Shown here piece after piece: positions 34,014 to 47,368 of a stretch of 64,000 bases of DNA. The stretch covers positions 1 through 64,000 of the forward strand of contig JAFXGY010000017.1 of the NCBI GenBank assembly GCA_017536625.1, written 5' to 3'. The DNA comes from Oscillospiraceae bacterium. GTDB taxonomy: Bacteria; Bacillota; Clostridia; Oscillospirales; Ruminococcaceae. The translations under genes were made by a program, and so were the position numbers. The stretch's first letter is position 1. The number at the start of each line of letters is the position of its first letter. Below the pieces are notes generated by a model. That model saw only the letters and a list, made by a program, of their open reading frames with translations, was not told where the DNA came from and ran no database searches.

Positions 34014-35448
34014 TAAAGTTTCAATCCGCTGGAAGCTTTGCAAATATTTCATTATTCTTGCGGTAATTCTTCTTATAATTCTCTGGTTCATGCAGACTGT
34101 CTTCCTTGATGGCATATATGCGTTTTATACCCGTGAAACCATGAAAAGCCATTCAAAAACCATTGCGGAAAACATCGATAATCCGGAACTTAACAGCCTT
34201 TTGATTTCCATAAGCCAGGAAAACGAAATTTCCATCTATCTTCTCAACGAAGACGGATACATAAAAAGCGCAACAGAACGTTCCACCAGCGTCCGAGTGA
34301 ATAAGGCTGCGCAGGGTATGTTTGAATATTGGGATCTTGCTTCCCAAAACGGCGGAACATATATGACGGAAGTGGAATCTTCCGGGGTTTTTACCGATAG
34401 CGGAACCGCCCTTGAATATGACCCGACCCTTTTCGTCGGAAACGTTCCCGGCAAAAACACCTATCACAGCTTTATTATTGCAACGGAAGTGGTTTCCTCC
34501 TCCGGGGAATCTTCCCTTCTCGTTCTTCTTTCAAGGCTTGAACCCATCTCTTCTATGGGTGAAGTTCTTCGGCTTATTCTTATAATCGCAAGCTTTTTTG
34601 CCCTCGGCGCAGGTATAATTCTTGCATTTCTTGCTTCAAAAGGGCTTTCAATGCCAATAAAAAGGCTTTCGGATTCCGCAAAGGAACTTGCCACCGGGGA
34701 TTATGAAGTTGTTTTTGAAGGCGGCGGCTGCAGCGAAATAACCCAGCTGAGCGATACCCTTAACAACACCGCACGCCAGCTTCGCAAAACAGATAAGCTC
34801 CGCAAAGAACTTCTTGCAAACGTAAGCCACGACCTTCGCACCCCTCTTACCATGATCGGCGGTTACGGCGAGATGATGCGTGATATTCCCGGCGAAAACA
34901 ATGCGGAAAACATCCAGATAATTATTGACGAAACAAAGCGCCTTACAAAGCTTGTCAATGACGCCCTCGATTTTTCAAAGCTCCAGAGCGGAACTTTTAA
35001 TTTCCATCCCATGGTCTTCTGCATAACGGATGAAACTTCCGATATTGTAACGCAGTTCGAAAAACTTTCCGCCGGAAAAACAAAAATCAGTTTCATCGAA
35101 AGCGGCGATATCTTCGTCAAAGCGGATGAAGTTCTTATTTCCGAAGCAATTTATAACCTTATCAATAATGCCGTTATTCACGGCGGCGAAGATACCACCG
35201 TAATAGTCCGCCAGACCGTAATTGATAAAAAAGTGCGCATTTCCGTAATCGATAACGGCCGCGGAATCCCCGAAGAGATGCTCGAGGATATCTGGGAGCG
35301 TTATCAAAAAGGAATGGGCGGCGGAACCGGACTTGGCCTTGCGATAGTAAGCACTGCAGTAAAAATGTGCGGCGGAACCTGCGGAGTTGAAAGTAAACTC
35401 GGCAAGGGAAGTGAATTCTGGATCGAGCTTCCGGTTTTTGAGGAATAA
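34003..35448 (+). CDS. Membrane sensor histidine kinase
   Basis: Sensor kinase of about 481 aa for the preceding regulator. Layout: first membrane helix (YFIILAVILLIILWFMQTVF), extracellular sensor region of about 140 residues, second helix (ILIIASFFALGAGIILAFLA), HAMP domain, HisKA with the phosphorylated His in LLANVSHDLRTPLTMIGGYG, and HATPase motifs INNAVIHGG, IDNGRGIPEEM and GGGTGLGLAI. The start is uncertain: TTG at 34003 has a Shine-Dalgarno at long distance, and TTG at 33991 is also in frame. It is tightly coupled to the regulator. The signal is unknown. Confidence 0.9.
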   Translation: MTSDKVSIRWKLCKYFIILAVILLIILWFMQTVFLDGIYAFYTRETMKSHSKTIAENIDNPELNSLLISISQENEISIYLLNEDGYIKSATERSTSVRVNKAAQGMFEYWDLASQNGGTYMTEVESSGVFTDSGTALEYDPTLFVGNVPGKNTYHSFIIATEVVSSSGESSLLVLLSRLEPISSMGEVLRLILIIASFFALGAGIILAFLASKGLSMPIKRLSDSAKELATGDYEVVFEGGGCSEITQLSDTLNNTARQLRKTDKLRKELLANVSHDLRTPLTMIGGYGEMMRDIPGENNAENIQIIIDETKRLTKLVNDALDFSKLQSGTFNFHPMVFCITDETSDIVTQFEKLSAGKTKISFIESGDIFVKADEVLISEAIYNLINNAVIHGGEDTTVIVRQTVIDKKVRISVIDNGRGIPEEMLEDIWERYQKGMGGGTGLGLAIVSTAVKMCGGTCGVESKLGKGSEFWIELPVFEE

Positions 35449-35464
35449 ATTATTACAGCAAAAA

Positions 35465-35493
35465 AATCCCTCCGGATTTCCGGAGGGATTTTT
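35465..35493. terminator. Bidirectional terminator between converging genes
   Basis: Perfect hairpin AATCCCTCCGGA / TCCGGAGGGATT with A/T runs on both sides, placed between the histidine kinase stop (35448, plus strand) and the stop of the converging metallo-hydrolase gene (35493, minus strand). Confidence 0.85.
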
Positions 35494-36104
35494 CATATCC
35501 ATATAAAACTTTCTTTCGGGTCGCGCTTTTTATAAATTTCTTTAAGCTCTGCGATGACTTCTTCCTTCGATCTTATGAATCTTTCATCGTGGCTGATGAG
35601 GAAGTATTTTGCCGAAAGGTTTTCGAGCACAGCAATCTCCTCTTTGAGCACGGAAGAGTTATAGCAAACCCTTCCCTGCTTCATTGTCGCATAAGTTGCG
35701 TCGCCCAGAAAGGCATAATCACCTGTTTCCAGCCCAAGGGACCCTTTCGCATGACTTGAAGGGAGCGGGAAAATATGAAGCTTTATGCCGTCATCAATGA
35801 AAATGTCCTCATCAACAACATTCCCAAGCTTTGCATATTTAAAGGTGTTGGCTCCAAGGTAAACCTCATTCAGTTTTACGTGCTCAAGATTCCCCATGTG
35901 GTCCGGGTGAAAATGCGAAATAACCGCATTTTTCCGTTTTTTTATTCCGTTAAGAAATTCCGCCGCGGATTCATCCGCACCCAGATCGAAAATCCAAAGG
36001 AACTTTTCCCCTTCGATAATGCCGATATCCGCGGAAAGAGGATTTTCTGAAGCCTTTATATATGAAATATGCTCGTTTATTCTTATCATGTGCTCGTTTT
36101 TCAT
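35493..36104 (-). CDS. Metallo-beta-lactamase-fold hydrolase
   Basis: 203 aa single-domain hydrolase: VISHFHPDHMGN metal motif, PLPSSHAKGSLGL, YAFLGDATYAT and FLISHDERFI supply the remaining ligands. It is different from the other two metallo-hydrolases in the window. It overlaps the folC stop by 4 nt (ATGA) and is probably translated with it. The substrate is unknown. Confidence 0.87.
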   Translation of the reverse strand: MKNEHMIRINEHISYIKASENPLSADIGIIEGEKFLWIFDLGADESAAEFLNGIKKRKNAVISHFHPDHMGNLEHVKLNEVYLGANTFKYAKLGNVVDEDIFIDDGIKLHIFPLPSSHAKGSLGLETGDYAFLGDATYATMKQGRVCYNSSVLKEEIAVLENLSAKYFLISHDERFIRSKEEVIAELKEIYKKRDPKESFIWI

Positions 36105-37393
36105 GTGTTCGGATTCCCCTTAAAACGCATGAGCATCGGTCGGAGTTCCGAAGCAAGATAAAGTGAACCCGCAACTACAAGTGCCTCGTCGTTTTGAAGA
36201 TTTTCGAGGGTTTCCGCAAGGGCTTCCTTCGCATTTTCCTTTGCGGTAACATTTTTGCAGTATTTCCCCGCCATTTCCGCAAGTTTTTCCGGCGAAACCA
36301 TTCTCGGGTTCTGCACCGGAACGGTTATGACGTGCTCAAAGCAGGGTGCAAGTTCCGCCATGACGGATTCGCAGTCCTTATCCGCCATCATTCCGCAAAG
36401 CAAAGTACGCTTTCGGGGAAGAAATTCCTTCACGTTCGCCGCAAGAGCCTTTGCCGCCTGGGGATTATGAGCACCGTCAAGTATCACAATCGGTTCTTTC
36501 GAGCACAGTTCAAACCTTGCCGGGAACCTTACGGCCGCAATGCCTTCCACAAGATGCTCATCCTTGATCACAAAATGTTTTTCCCGAAGAATGCTTACCG
36601 CGGAATAAACAGTCAGAAGGTTGTTTATCTGGTGTCTTCCGCCAAGGGAAAGGGAAAGTTCCGTTTTCCCGACAAGGATATCCATTCCCGAAACATCGCA
36701 GGAAACGATTTTTGCCCTTCCGGCGGCACCGGTAACAAAGGTTGCGTCAAGTTCATTACATTTATTGAGCATTACGGTAAGAGCTTCCTGCTCCTGCCCC
36801 GGAGAAGTGAGCAAAGTGCAGCCCGGACGCAGAATTCCGCATTTTTCTTCGGTAATTTTAGCAATGCTGTCGCCAAGAATTTCCATGTGGTCAAGACCGA
36901 CGGCGGTTATGATCTGCAAAACCGGTTCCGAAACGGTATTTGTCGCGTCAAATCTTCCTCCCATTCCCGCTTCGAGCACCACAAAATCGCAGTTTTCTTC
37001 CGCAAACCAAAGCATTGCGCAGGCTGTGGTAACTTCAAATGCATTGAGCATGATTCCCTGCTCAAGAAGAGCATCCGCTTCCTTTTTTACGGTTTCGGCA
37101 ATCTTCGCAAGGCGCTTTTTGCCGATCATTTTTCCGTTTATCATCATGCGTTCGCGGAATTCGAGCACATAGGGGGAAATATATCTTCCGGTTTTATAGC
37201 CCGCGGTGCTCAGAACCGAAGCAAGCATCGCAACGGTGGAACCTTTTCCGTTCGTTCCCGCAACATTAATGCTCCTCAGCTTTTCCTGCGGATTCCCAAG
37301 CCTTTCCAGAAGCATTTTCATTTCTTCAAGGGAAGGCTCTCTTTTAAACCTCGGAAAATTCGCTATATATTCAAGGCTTTCTTCATATTCCAT
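36101..37393 (-). CDS. folC: Folylpolyglutamate synthase / dihydrofolate synthase
   Basis: Mur-ligase-family enzyme, 430 aa, that adds glutamate to folates. Motifs: P-loop NVAGTNGKGSTVAMLASVLS near residues 43-62, EAGMGGRFDATNTV, AAVRFPARFELCSKEPIVIL and DGAHNPQAAKALA. It lies downstream of valS, the usual Bacillota order valS-folC. A hairpin at 37431-37452 lies between the two genes, but its T-run is on the plus strand, so read-through from valS is likely. Confidence 0.95.
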   Translation of the reverse strand: MEYEESLEYIANFPRFKREPSLEEMKMLLERLGNPQEKLRSINVAGTNGKGSTVAMLASVLSTAGYKTGRYISPYVLEFRERMMINGKMIGKKRLAKIAETVKKEADALLEQGIMLNAFEVTTACAMLWFAEENCDFVVLEAGMGGRFDATNTVSEPVLQIITAVGLDHMEILGDSIAKITEEKCGILRPGCTLLTSPGQEQEALTVMLNKCNELDATFVTGAAGRAKIVSCDVSGMDILVGKTELSLSLGGRHQINNLLTVYSAVSILREKHFVIKDEHLVEGIAAVRFPARFELCSKEPIVILDGAHNPQAAKALAANVKEFLPRKRTLLCGMMADKDCESVMAELAPCFEHVITVPVQNPRMVSPEKLAEMAGKYCKNVTAKENAKEALAETLENLQNDEALVVAGSLYLASELRPMLMRFKGNPNT

Positions 37394-37456
37394 TTTTGCC
37401 TTTCCCCTTTCTTCGCTAAAATGTTTGAGCCGCCGAAAACGGCGGCTCTTTTTTTA

Positions 37457-40075
37457 TTATTTCATTGCTGCGATGGATTCTTCAAGTTTCGCAAGTTTTT
37501 CCTTAAGTTTTGCAAGGCGGTCGCGTTCCGCGGCAACAACGTTTTCCGGAGCTTTGTTCACAAATCCGGGGTTATTAAGTCTTGCTTCAAGGCCTTCTGC
37601 CTGTTTTCTGCACTGTTCCATCTCTTTGTTAAGGCGCTGAATCTCTTTTTCCATGTCGATAAGTTCCGCCATGGGGATATAGATTTTAGCGGCATCGGTG
37701 ATGACCTGAACAGCGCCTGCTTTATCGAATTCTGCGTTGATTTCCACTTCGGAAGCGGAAGCAAGCTTCATAAGGAAGGGTGCGCCCTGTTCGAATACTT
37801 CTGCGGATTCGGTTTCAATAAAGAGTTTTGCCTTTTTGGAAGGCGGTACGTTCATTTCTGCGCGGCGGTTACGAATTGCTTTGATTGCATCCATAACTTT
37901 GGTGAAGTCCTCTGCCTCTTCGGTGAAGCAATGCGCTTCGTCATATTCGGGCCATTTTGCAACCATAATGGAATTGCCTTCGTGAGGAAGTGCCTGCCAG
38001 ATTTCTTCGGTGATGAAGGGCATGAAGGGATGGAGAAGTTTGAGAACGCCGGTGAGAACATAGACGAGAACTCTTCTTGCGGAATCGGCGGATTCGCCCT
38101 GAAGTCTTGCTTTTGCAAGCTCGATATACCAGCTGCAGTAAGTATCCCAGATGAAATCGACGATTTTCTGTTCTGCAACGCCGATATCGTAATTTTCGAT
38201 ATTTTCGGTGGCAGCTTTTACAAGGTCGTTATACTGGGAAAGAAGCCATTTATCTTCAAGAGCAAGTTCTTCGGGAAGTTCGGTTTCGTTGAAGTCTTCC
38301 GGAAGGTTCATAAGAACAAATCTTGCGGCGTTCCAGAGTTTGTTTGCGAAGTTGCGGCAGGAAGTTACCTTTTCATCGGTGAAGCGGGTATCGTTACCTG
38401 CGGAAATTCCGGTTACAAGAGCAAGACGAAGAGCATCCGCGCCATAAGTATCGATAATTTCAAGTGGGTCGATGCCGTTTCCGAGGGATTTGGACATTTT
38501 TCTGCCAAGGGCATCGCGAACAAGTCCGTGGATAACAACGTCGCTGAAAGGTTTTTTGCCGGTATAGGCAAGTGCGGAGAAAATCATTCTCGAAACCCAG
38601 AAGGTGATGATATCATATCCGGTAACAAGAACATTGGTGGGATAGAAATAGTTGTATTCGGGAGTTTCTTCGGGCCAGCCCATGGTGCTGAAAGGCCAGA
38701 GTGCGGAGCTGAACCAGGTATCGAGAGTATCCGGGTCCTGATGGATGTTCTCGCTGTGGCAATGTTCGCAGCAAGTGGGTTCGCCATCAATGCAAAGGGT
38801 TGCTTTGCCGCAGTCGCTGCAATACCATACGGGGATTCTGTGTCCCCACCAGAGCTGACGGCTGATGCACCAGTCGCGGATATTTTCCATCCAATGGAAA
38901 TAGTTTTTATCGAATCTTTCGGGAACGAAGCGTACTTCTCCGTTCTTTACGGCTTCGATGGCGGGTTTTGCAAGTTCCTTCATTGCTACAAACCACTGGA
39001 GAGAAACTCTCGGTTCAACGGTGGTGTGGCAGCGGTAGCAGGTACCTACGTTGTGTTCGTGGTCTTCAACGCGAACAAGGAATCCGCCTTCTTCAAGGTC
39101 GGCAACGATGGCTTTTCTTGCGTCATAACGGTCCATGCCGGCATATTTGGGATAATCTTCGGTGATTTTTGCGTCATCGGTCATTACGTTGATGACGGGA
39201 AGATTATGGCGAAGGCCAACTTCAAAGTCGTTGGGGTCGTGTGCGGGAGTGATTTTTACAACGCCGGTACCGAATTCCATATCGACATATTCATCCGCAA
39301 CAACGGGAATCTCTCTTCCTACAAGGGGAAGGGTTACGGTTTTTCCGATATACTGGGTATATCTTTCGTCTTTGGGGTTTACCGCAACGGCAGTATCGCC
39401 GAGGAGGGTTTCCGGACGGGTTGTTGCAAGTTCAAGCCAGCCGCTTCCATCGGTAAGCGGATAGCGAAGATGCCAGAAATGACCTGCCTGATCCTCATAT
39501 TCAACTTCTGCGTCGGAGATAGAAGTTCCGCATTTGGGACACCAGTTAATGATGCGTTCGCCGCGGTAGATAAGGCCTTTGTTATAAAGTTCCGCAAAAA
39601 CCTTGCGGACAGCTTTGGAACAGCCTTCATCAAGGGTGAATCTTTCACGTTCCCAGTCGCAGGAGCAGCCAAGGGTTTTGAGCTGTTTAACAATGGTTCC
39701 GCCGTAATTTTTCTTCCAGTCCCATGCTCTTTCAAGGAAGCCTTCGCGGCCGACATCGTCTTTGGAAAGGCCTTCGGCTCTCATATTTTCGACGATTTTA
39801 ACTTCGGTTGCGATGGAAGCATGGTCTGTGCCGGGCATCCAAAGGGCTTCATAGCCCTGCATTCTCTTCATACGGATGAGAATATCCTGAAGGGTGTTAT
39901 CGAGAGCATGACCCATATGGAGCTTACCGGTGATGTTTGGCGGGGGAATTACGATTGTGAAAGGTTTTTTATCTGGGTTTACTTCTGCATGGAAATAGCC
40001 GCCGTCGAGCCAGAACTGATAGGTGCGTTTTTCCACCTGCGCAGGGTCATAGGTTTTTTCAAGTTCTTTGCGCAT
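37457..40075 (-). CDS. valS: Valyl-tRNA synthetase
   Basis: Class I synthetase of 872 aa. The HIGH-type signature is [14 protein letters not shown] near residues 45-58, the KMSKS loop is [14 protein letters not shown] near 525, the editing domain lies between, and a C-terminal coiled-coil arm ([20 protein letters not shown]) ends the protein. The zinc-like cysteine groups CPKC and CCEHC are present. Expression is controlled by the T-box leader immediately upstream. Confidence 0.98.
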   Translation of the reverse strand: MRKELEKTYDPAQVEKRTYQFWLDGGYFHAEVNPDKKPFTIVIPPPNITGKLHMGHALDNTLQDILIRMKRMQGYEALWMPGTDHASIATEVKIVENMRAEGLSKDDVGREGFLERAWDWKKNYGGTIVKQLKTLGCSCDWERERFTLDEGCSKAVRKVFAELYNKGLIYRGERIINWCPKCGTSISDAEVEYEDQAGHFWHLRYPLTDGSGWLELATTRPETLLGDTAVAVNPKDERYTQYIGKTVTLPLVGREIPVVADEYVDMEFGTGVVKITPAHDPNDFEVGLRHNLPVINVMTDDAKITEDYPKYAGMDRYDARKAIVADLEEGGFLVRVEDHEHNVGTCYRCHTTVEPRVSLQWFVAMKELAKPAIEAVKNGEVRFVPERFDKNYFHWMENIRDWCISRQLWWGHRIPVWYCSDCGKATLCIDGEPTCCEHCHSENIHQDPDTLDTWFSSALWPFSTMGWPEETPEYNYFYPTNVLVTGYDIITFWVSRMIFSALAYTGKKPFSDVVIHGLVRDALGRKMSKSLGNGIDPLEIIDTYGADALRLALVTGISAGNDTRFTDEKVTSCRNFANKLWNAARFVLMNLPEDFNETELPEELALEDKWLLSQYNDLVKAATENIENYDIGVAEQKIVDFIWDTYCSWYIELAKARLQGESADSARRVLVYVLTGVLKLLHPFMPFITEEIWQALPHEGNSIMVAKWPEYDEAHCFTEEAEDFTKVMDAIKAIRNRRAEMNVPPSKKAKLFIETESAEVFEQGAPFLMKLASASEVEINAEFDKAGAVQVITDAAKIYIPMAELIDMEKEIQRLNKEMEQCRKQAEGLEARLNNPGFVNKAPENVVAAERDRLAKLKEKLAKLEESIAAMK

Positions 40076-40120
40076 TGATTTTTTCCTCTTTCTTATATTA
40101 TTTCCGTTTCTCTTTTGGGA

Positions 40121-40416
40121 AAAATAAAAAAACTCGTCCCAAAGAAAATTTCTTTGAGACGAGCTGTAATATCACAAACCCGCGGTACCACTCAAATTGC
40201 ATCTGCCTTATCGGCAGATACCGCTCTTCGGGGCATCGGATCTGCCCCATGGCACTTACGCAGCCTTCACGGAAGGGTTCTAATCGCCTTTTCGGTTTTC
40301 TTCCCTTCGGCTCCGGAGCTACAGCACAAAGCAGCCAATTCCGGCTTTCACCAACCGCCGGCTCTCTTTTAAAATGGCTTTGCAATGCGCACTCTCCATC
40401 ATTGCCTTTTAGATAA
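40121..40416 (-). promoter_or_regulatory. T-box riboswitch in the valS leader
   Basis: The minus strand carries the T-box core TGGTACCGCGGG (40179-40190), which pairs with the acceptor end of uncharged tRNA. Directly downstream is the terminator hairpin CTCGTCTC...GGGACGAG (40133-40164) with a T-run (40121-40132). Upstream is a long Stem I region containing the AGAGAG and GGUGAAAGCC-type elements. A GUA triplet in GCTGTAGCTCC is the best candidate valine specifier, by eye only. The regulated gene, valS, agrees with this. Confidence 0.9.
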
Positions 40417-40423
40417 CATAAGG

Positions 40424-40452
40424 ATTATAACACTCCGTTATTTTATTGTCAA
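40424..40452 (-). promoter_or_regulatory. Consensus promoter of valS
   Basis: Minus-strand TTGACA (40447-40452) and TATAAT (40424-40429) with 17-nt spacing, immediately before the T-box leader. Confidence 0.9.
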
Positions 40453-40477
40453 GATAAATTATTGTTTATCTCATTAA

Positions 40478-40626
40478 GCCCCCTTGTGCAAAGGGGGCTG
40501 GATTTTTTAACCGCTTGCGGTTAAAAAAGACTGGGGGATTCTTTCTTTAAACACAGATATTTTTTATAATGAATCCATCCACCATCGCCATTTTGGCGAT
40601 GGTCCCCCTCCCTTTGACAAGGGAGG
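40478..40626. repeat. Hairpin repeat, copy 3 (two facing units)
   Basis: A 149-bp element. The left unit, 40478-40541, has outer palindrome CCCCCTTGTGCAAAGGGGG and inner palindrome TTAACCGCTTGCGGTTAA, ending GGGGGATTC. The right unit, 40571-40626, is inverted, with inner palindrome CCATCGCCATTTTGGCGATGG-like pairing (20-nt core) and outer CCTCCCTTTGACAAGGGAGG. It is located between the atp operon terminator and the valS promoter. Confidence 0.85.
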
Positions 40627-40630
40627 TTAT

Positions 40631-40681
40631 TTTGCTAAACAGCAAAAGTAAAAAAACAGCACCGCAAGCGGCGCTGCTTTT
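40631..40681 (-). terminator. Terminator of the atp operon
   Basis: Minus-strand hairpin GCAGCGCCGC / GCGGTGCTGT with loop TTGC followed by TTTTTTTAC. It lies 13-60 nt after the atpD stop. Confidence 0.85.
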
Positions 40682-40693
40682 TTATTGAATAAA

Positions 40694-42531
<1,838 letters not shown>

Positions 42532-42545
42532 CGTAACAGACCCCC

Positions 42546-43469
42546 TTAACCTATGGCGTTGGCGCCGCTGACGATTTCGGTGATCTCCTGGGTAATGGCA
42601 CCCTGTCTTGCACGGTTATATGCAAGGCTGAGATCCGCGATGATTTCATCGGCGTTGTCTGTTGCGTTTTCCATGGCCATTCTTCTGCTGGCAAGTTCGC
42701 CTGCGGCACTTTCAAGCAGCGCACCGTAAACGGCATTGTCGATATAGGAAGGAATGAGCATATTCGCAAGATATTCCGCGGAAGGTTCGAAAATCATGTT
42801 TTTCGCCGTTTCCGTTCCGAAGATTCCGCTTTCGGGTCTGTATTCGCCTACGGCGGTTTCGGTATCGATTTCATCTTCCTTGCTGGCAAGTTCCTCTCGA
42901 GAAAGAGGAAGAAGCTTTATCATGGTGGGCTTTTGTGAAATCACGGAAACGAAACGGTTATACATGATATAAACATTGCCGACTTTTCCGTCAAGGAAAA
43001 GGGTCGTTACCGCTTTTCCGATGCGGCTTGCGGTACCGAAATCCGCTTCGTCGCTGTTTCCGATATAGGAACCGAGAATTTCGTAATTTCTGCGTTTGAA
43101 ATAATCAAGTCCCTTTGCGCCGGAAACCATTACGGCAACTTCCTCGCTTCTGTTCATCGCTTCGGCGGTGAATTTGAGAAGCCCGGAGTTGAATCCGCCT
43201 GCAAGGCCTTTATCGCTTGTTACGACGATATAAAGGTCTTTTTTGCAGTCGTTCGCTTTAAGAAAAGCGTTGGGTTCTTCTCTTTCAAGAGCGCCGGCAA
43301 TCATATGCATGGTTTCGATGACGTAATTGGTATATTCCCTTCTTGCGTCAGCCTTCATTCTTGCATTGCGGAGCTTTGCGCTTGCAACAAGCTGCATGGC
43401 GTGAGTGATCTGTTTTGTGGAAGTGACACTTTTTATGCGTCTTTTTATATCACGCATGGAGTCAGCCAT
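42546..43469 (-). CDS. atpG: ATP synthase F1 gamma subunit
   Basis: Rotor shaft of F1, 307 aa, slightly longer than average (about 285-295). The N-terminal helix MADSMRDIKRRIKSVTSTKQITHAM (core RDIKRRIKSV) and the C-terminal NRARQGAITQEITEIVSGAN are conserved. It is in the normal position after atpA. Confidence 0.97.
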   Translation of the reverse strand: MADSMRDIKRRIKSVTSTKQITHAMQLVASAKLRNARMKADARREYTNYVIETMHMIAGALEREEPNAFLKANDCKKDLYIVVTSDKGLAGGFNSGLLKFTAEAMNRSEEVAVMVSGAKGLDYFKRRNYEILGSYIGNSDEADFGTASRIGKAVTTLFLDGKVGNVYIMYNRFVSVISQKPTMIKLLPLSREELASKEDEIDTETAVGEYRPESGIFGTETAKNMIFEPSAEYLANMLIPSYIDNAVYGALLESAAGELASRRMAMENATDNADEIIADLSLAYNRARQGAITQEITEIVSGANAIG

Positions 43470-43484
43470 AAATACACCTCTGCA

Positions 43485-45014
<1,530 letters not shown>

Positions 45015-45554
45015 TTATGATATTTGAATAGATTTCAGTTGTTTTTTAAGTCCTTCGAATTTTGCTTTGACGGAAGCGTCAAGCATATCGTTTCCGATAT
45101 AAAGCACCATTCCGCCGATTATCGAAGGATCCACCGAGGTTTTGAGAACTATTTCTTTGCCGTATTTTTCGCCGAGAGCTTTTTTGACTTCCGCAATCTG
45201 CTCTTCGGTCATTTCAACGGCGGTGACTGCCTCTGCCTCGAGGATGTTTTTCTTTTCTTTATAACCGCGTTCGAAATCAAGGAACATTTCCATAACTTCT
45301 TCCATGCGGTTTCTGTCGATAAGAGTCATAAGGAAGCTTATCAGAAAGGTGTTTCCTCCATCAAGGATTTTGGAAACGGTTGCTTTAAGCTCTTCGGAAG
45401 AAAGAATTTTTTCCGTCATAAGGCGTTCAAACTGTTTATCCGCTTTCATCTGCTCATAAAACAGTCTGAACTGCTCATAAACCTCTTCTTCGCATTTTTC
45501 CTCAAAAGCAATATCAAGAAGTGCTTCCGAATATCTTCTGACCGCAAGGCTCAT
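45015..45554 (-). CDS. atpH: ATP synthase delta subunit
   Basis: Peripheral-stalk subunit that ties F1 to the b dimer (OSCP homologue), 179 aa. The N-terminal helical part starts MSLAVRRYSEALLDIAFEEK and the C-terminal part has LKTSVDPSIIGGMVLYIGND, the family signature. It overlaps nothing and starts 4 nt after atpF. Confidence 0.95.
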   Translation of the reverse strand: MSLAVRRYSEALLDIAFEEKCEEEVYEQFRLFYEQMKADKQFERLMTEKILSSEELKATVSKILDGGNTFLISFLMTLIDRNRMEEVMEMFLDFERGYKEKKNILEAEAVTAVEMTEEQIAEVKKALGEKYGKEIVLKTSVDPSIIGGMVLYIGNDMLDASVKAKFEGLKKQLKSIQIS

Positions 45555-45558
45555 AAGC

Positions 45559-46065
45559 TTACACCTCCTTGATCATGGAGATGGATTCACTGATAAGCTG
45601 GGCATGATCCTCTTTGGTAAAGGATTTTCCCGAAATTTTTTCTGCGGCGTCGATGGTGATATCGACGATGGAATCACGCAGCTCTTTTTCGGCCTGCGTG
45701 CGCTCTCTGTCAATCTCTTTTCTGGCGTTGGTTACGATGGTTTCGGCCTGTTCGCGGGCTTCCGCAACAATTTTTTCTTTCATCTGCTCGCCGTCTTCGG
45801 CTGCGGAATGAATGATGGCGGCCTTTTCATCATGTGCGCTTTTCATGATTTCCGCATATTCGTTTTCAAGCTTTTCTGCGGATTCTTTTGCTTCTGCCGC
45901 GGCGGTAAGGTCTTTTTCAATGGCCTCCTGCCTTTTTTCAAGGATGGCTTTGATTTTATCCGCAAAGAAAACTTTGACTACCACGAAAAATGCAAGGAAT
46001 GTTGCGCCCTGGATGATAACCTGCCTGATGAGACCGGCGTCAATTTTTATAAGCCAGCTTTCCAT
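45559..46065 (-). CDS. atpF: ATP synthase F0 b subunit
   Basis: Peripheral stalk, 168 aa. One N-terminal membrane helix (LIRQVIIQGATFLAFFVVVK) is followed by a long charged coiled coil with EKRQEAIEKDLTAAAEAKES and AQAEKELRDSIVDITIDAAE-like heptads. It is in the canonical position between atpE and atpH. Confidence 0.96.
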   Translation of the reverse strand: MESWLIKIDAGLIRQVIIQGATFLAFFVVVKVFFADKIKAILEKRQEAIEKDLTAAAEAKESAEKLENEYAEIMKSAHDEKAAIIHSAAEDGEQMKEKIVAEAREQAETIVTNARKEIDRERTQAEKELRDSIVDITIDAAEKISGKSFTKEDHAQLISESISMIKEV

Positions 46066-46103
46066 ATTGTTACCAATCTTTCCGTAAATTTTTTATTACT
46101 GAA

Positions 46104-46394
<291 letters not shown>

Positions 46395-46420
46395 TTAATT
46401 TAACACAAGTTTTTTCAAAA

Positions 46421-46543
46421 GCCTTCCCCTCGATGGGAAGGTGGATTTTTGACCGCTTGCGGTCAAAAAGACGGATGAGGGTTTTGAAAGAATCCCTCCA
46501 CCGTGCGTACCGCAACGGTCCCGCTCCCTTTGATAAGGGAAGC
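46421..46543. repeat. Hairpin repeat, copy 4, inside the atp operon
   Basis: A 123-bp element of two facing units in the 181-nt gap between atpB and atpE. The left unit has outer palindrome CCTTCCCCTCGATGGGAAGG and inner TTTTTGACCGCTTGCGGTCA pairing. The right unit, inverted, has GAATCCCTCCACCG, an inner hairpin CCGTGCGTACCGCAACGG and an outer GCTCCCTTTGATAAGGGAAGC. The sequences differ from copy 3 but pairing is preserved. Confidence 0.85.
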
Positions 46544-46548
46544 AAAAG

Positions 46549-47367
46549 TTACGGTGAGATAAAAATCATCGAAAGCAAACAGAAAATGTAAGTCTGAAGG
46601 CATCCGCTGAAGATATCGAAATATCCGTGAACGAATATCATTGCGAAAAGCGGAAGACAGCAAAGAATTCCGAGTCCCATAACAAGTTTCTTTTTGCCTT
46701 TATCAAGATTTTTAATTTTCTTATATTGCTTGGTAAGAAGCACCGCACAAAGCAGAACGGAAGCTATTGCAATCCAAATTGGCATCACGTTGGAACCGAT
46801 GAGCATTGAATAGATAAGGGTACCGATGATAAGTCCGCCCAAAAGGTTGCCGAACATACGAAGGGTAAGTGAAATCGGGTTTGCAATTTCGCTGATGATG
46901 TTCATTGGCAGCATGATGGGAACCATAAACGGAACCGGACCAAGGAAGCCTTTGAAATATTCCTTAACTCCGTTCACCTTGATGTGATAATACTGCGAAA
47001 TAACGCAGGTCATAAGCGCAAGAGAAAAAGGCGTTGCAATGTCTGCCGTCGGCGGACGGATAACACCGAGTCCCCATACGCCGCTGAGGTTTGCGGTGAG
47101 AATAAACGCAAACAGCGCGGTAAAATATGGAATGAAGGCCTTCGTGTTCGGACCGATGTTGGATTCAACAAGATTTCCCACAAGACCGTATATTGTTTCC
47201 GCAACGACCTGTTTTTTGCCTGTCGGTTTAACTTCAAGTCCGCTTCCGAGCCAGATGAACACAGCAGAAAGGATAGCGAGTATGAGCCATGTCCACACCA
47301 TAGTGTTCGTGATTTCAAATCCGAATACCGTAAAGCCGCTCGTTATTTCCGGGATTGATACATTCAT
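46549..47367 (-). CDS. atpB: ATP synthase F0 a subunit
   Basis: Membrane stator subunit that forms the ion half-channels with the c ring, 272 aa with 5-6 hydrophobic helices. The essential stator Arg is in NPISLTLRMFGNLLGGLIIG near residue 170; the C-terminal helix has HGYFDIFSGCLQTYIFCLLS. A basic stretch (KKIKNLDKGKKK) lies between the last helices. It starts 1 nt after the atpI-like gene. Confidence 0.96.
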   Translation of the reverse strand: MNVSIPEITSGFTVFGFEITNTMVWTWLILAILSAVFIWLGSGLEVKPTGKKQVVAETIYGLVGNLVESNIGPNTKAFIPYFTALFAFILTANLSGVWGLGVIRPPTADIATPFSLALMTCVISQYYHIKVNGVKEYFKGFLGPVPFMVPIMLPMNIISEIANPISLTLRMFGNLLGGLIIGTLIYSMLIGSNVMPIWIAIASVLLCAVLLTKQYKKIKNLDKGKKKLVMGLGILCCLPLFAMIFVHGYFDIFSGCLQTYIFCLLSMIFISP

Positions 47368-47368
47368 C

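Noticed and set aside
37431..37452. Hairpin between valS and folC considered as a valS terminator
   Set aside because: The T-run lies on the plus-strand side; on the minus strand the hairpin is followed by AAACATTTTAG, so it should not stop valS transcription efficiently.
36194..40078. A very long antisense open frame (about 1290 codons) opposite folC and valS
   Set aside because: It lies antisense to two clear genes, has no ribosome-binding site and gives low-complexity Phe/Gly/Lys-rich sequence. The codon bias of the real genes simply avoids stops in that frame.
40478..40626. Repeat copy 3 considered as the terminator of the atp operon
   Set aside because: A better terminator with a strong T-run lies closer to the atpD stop (40631-40681); the repeat lies beyond it.
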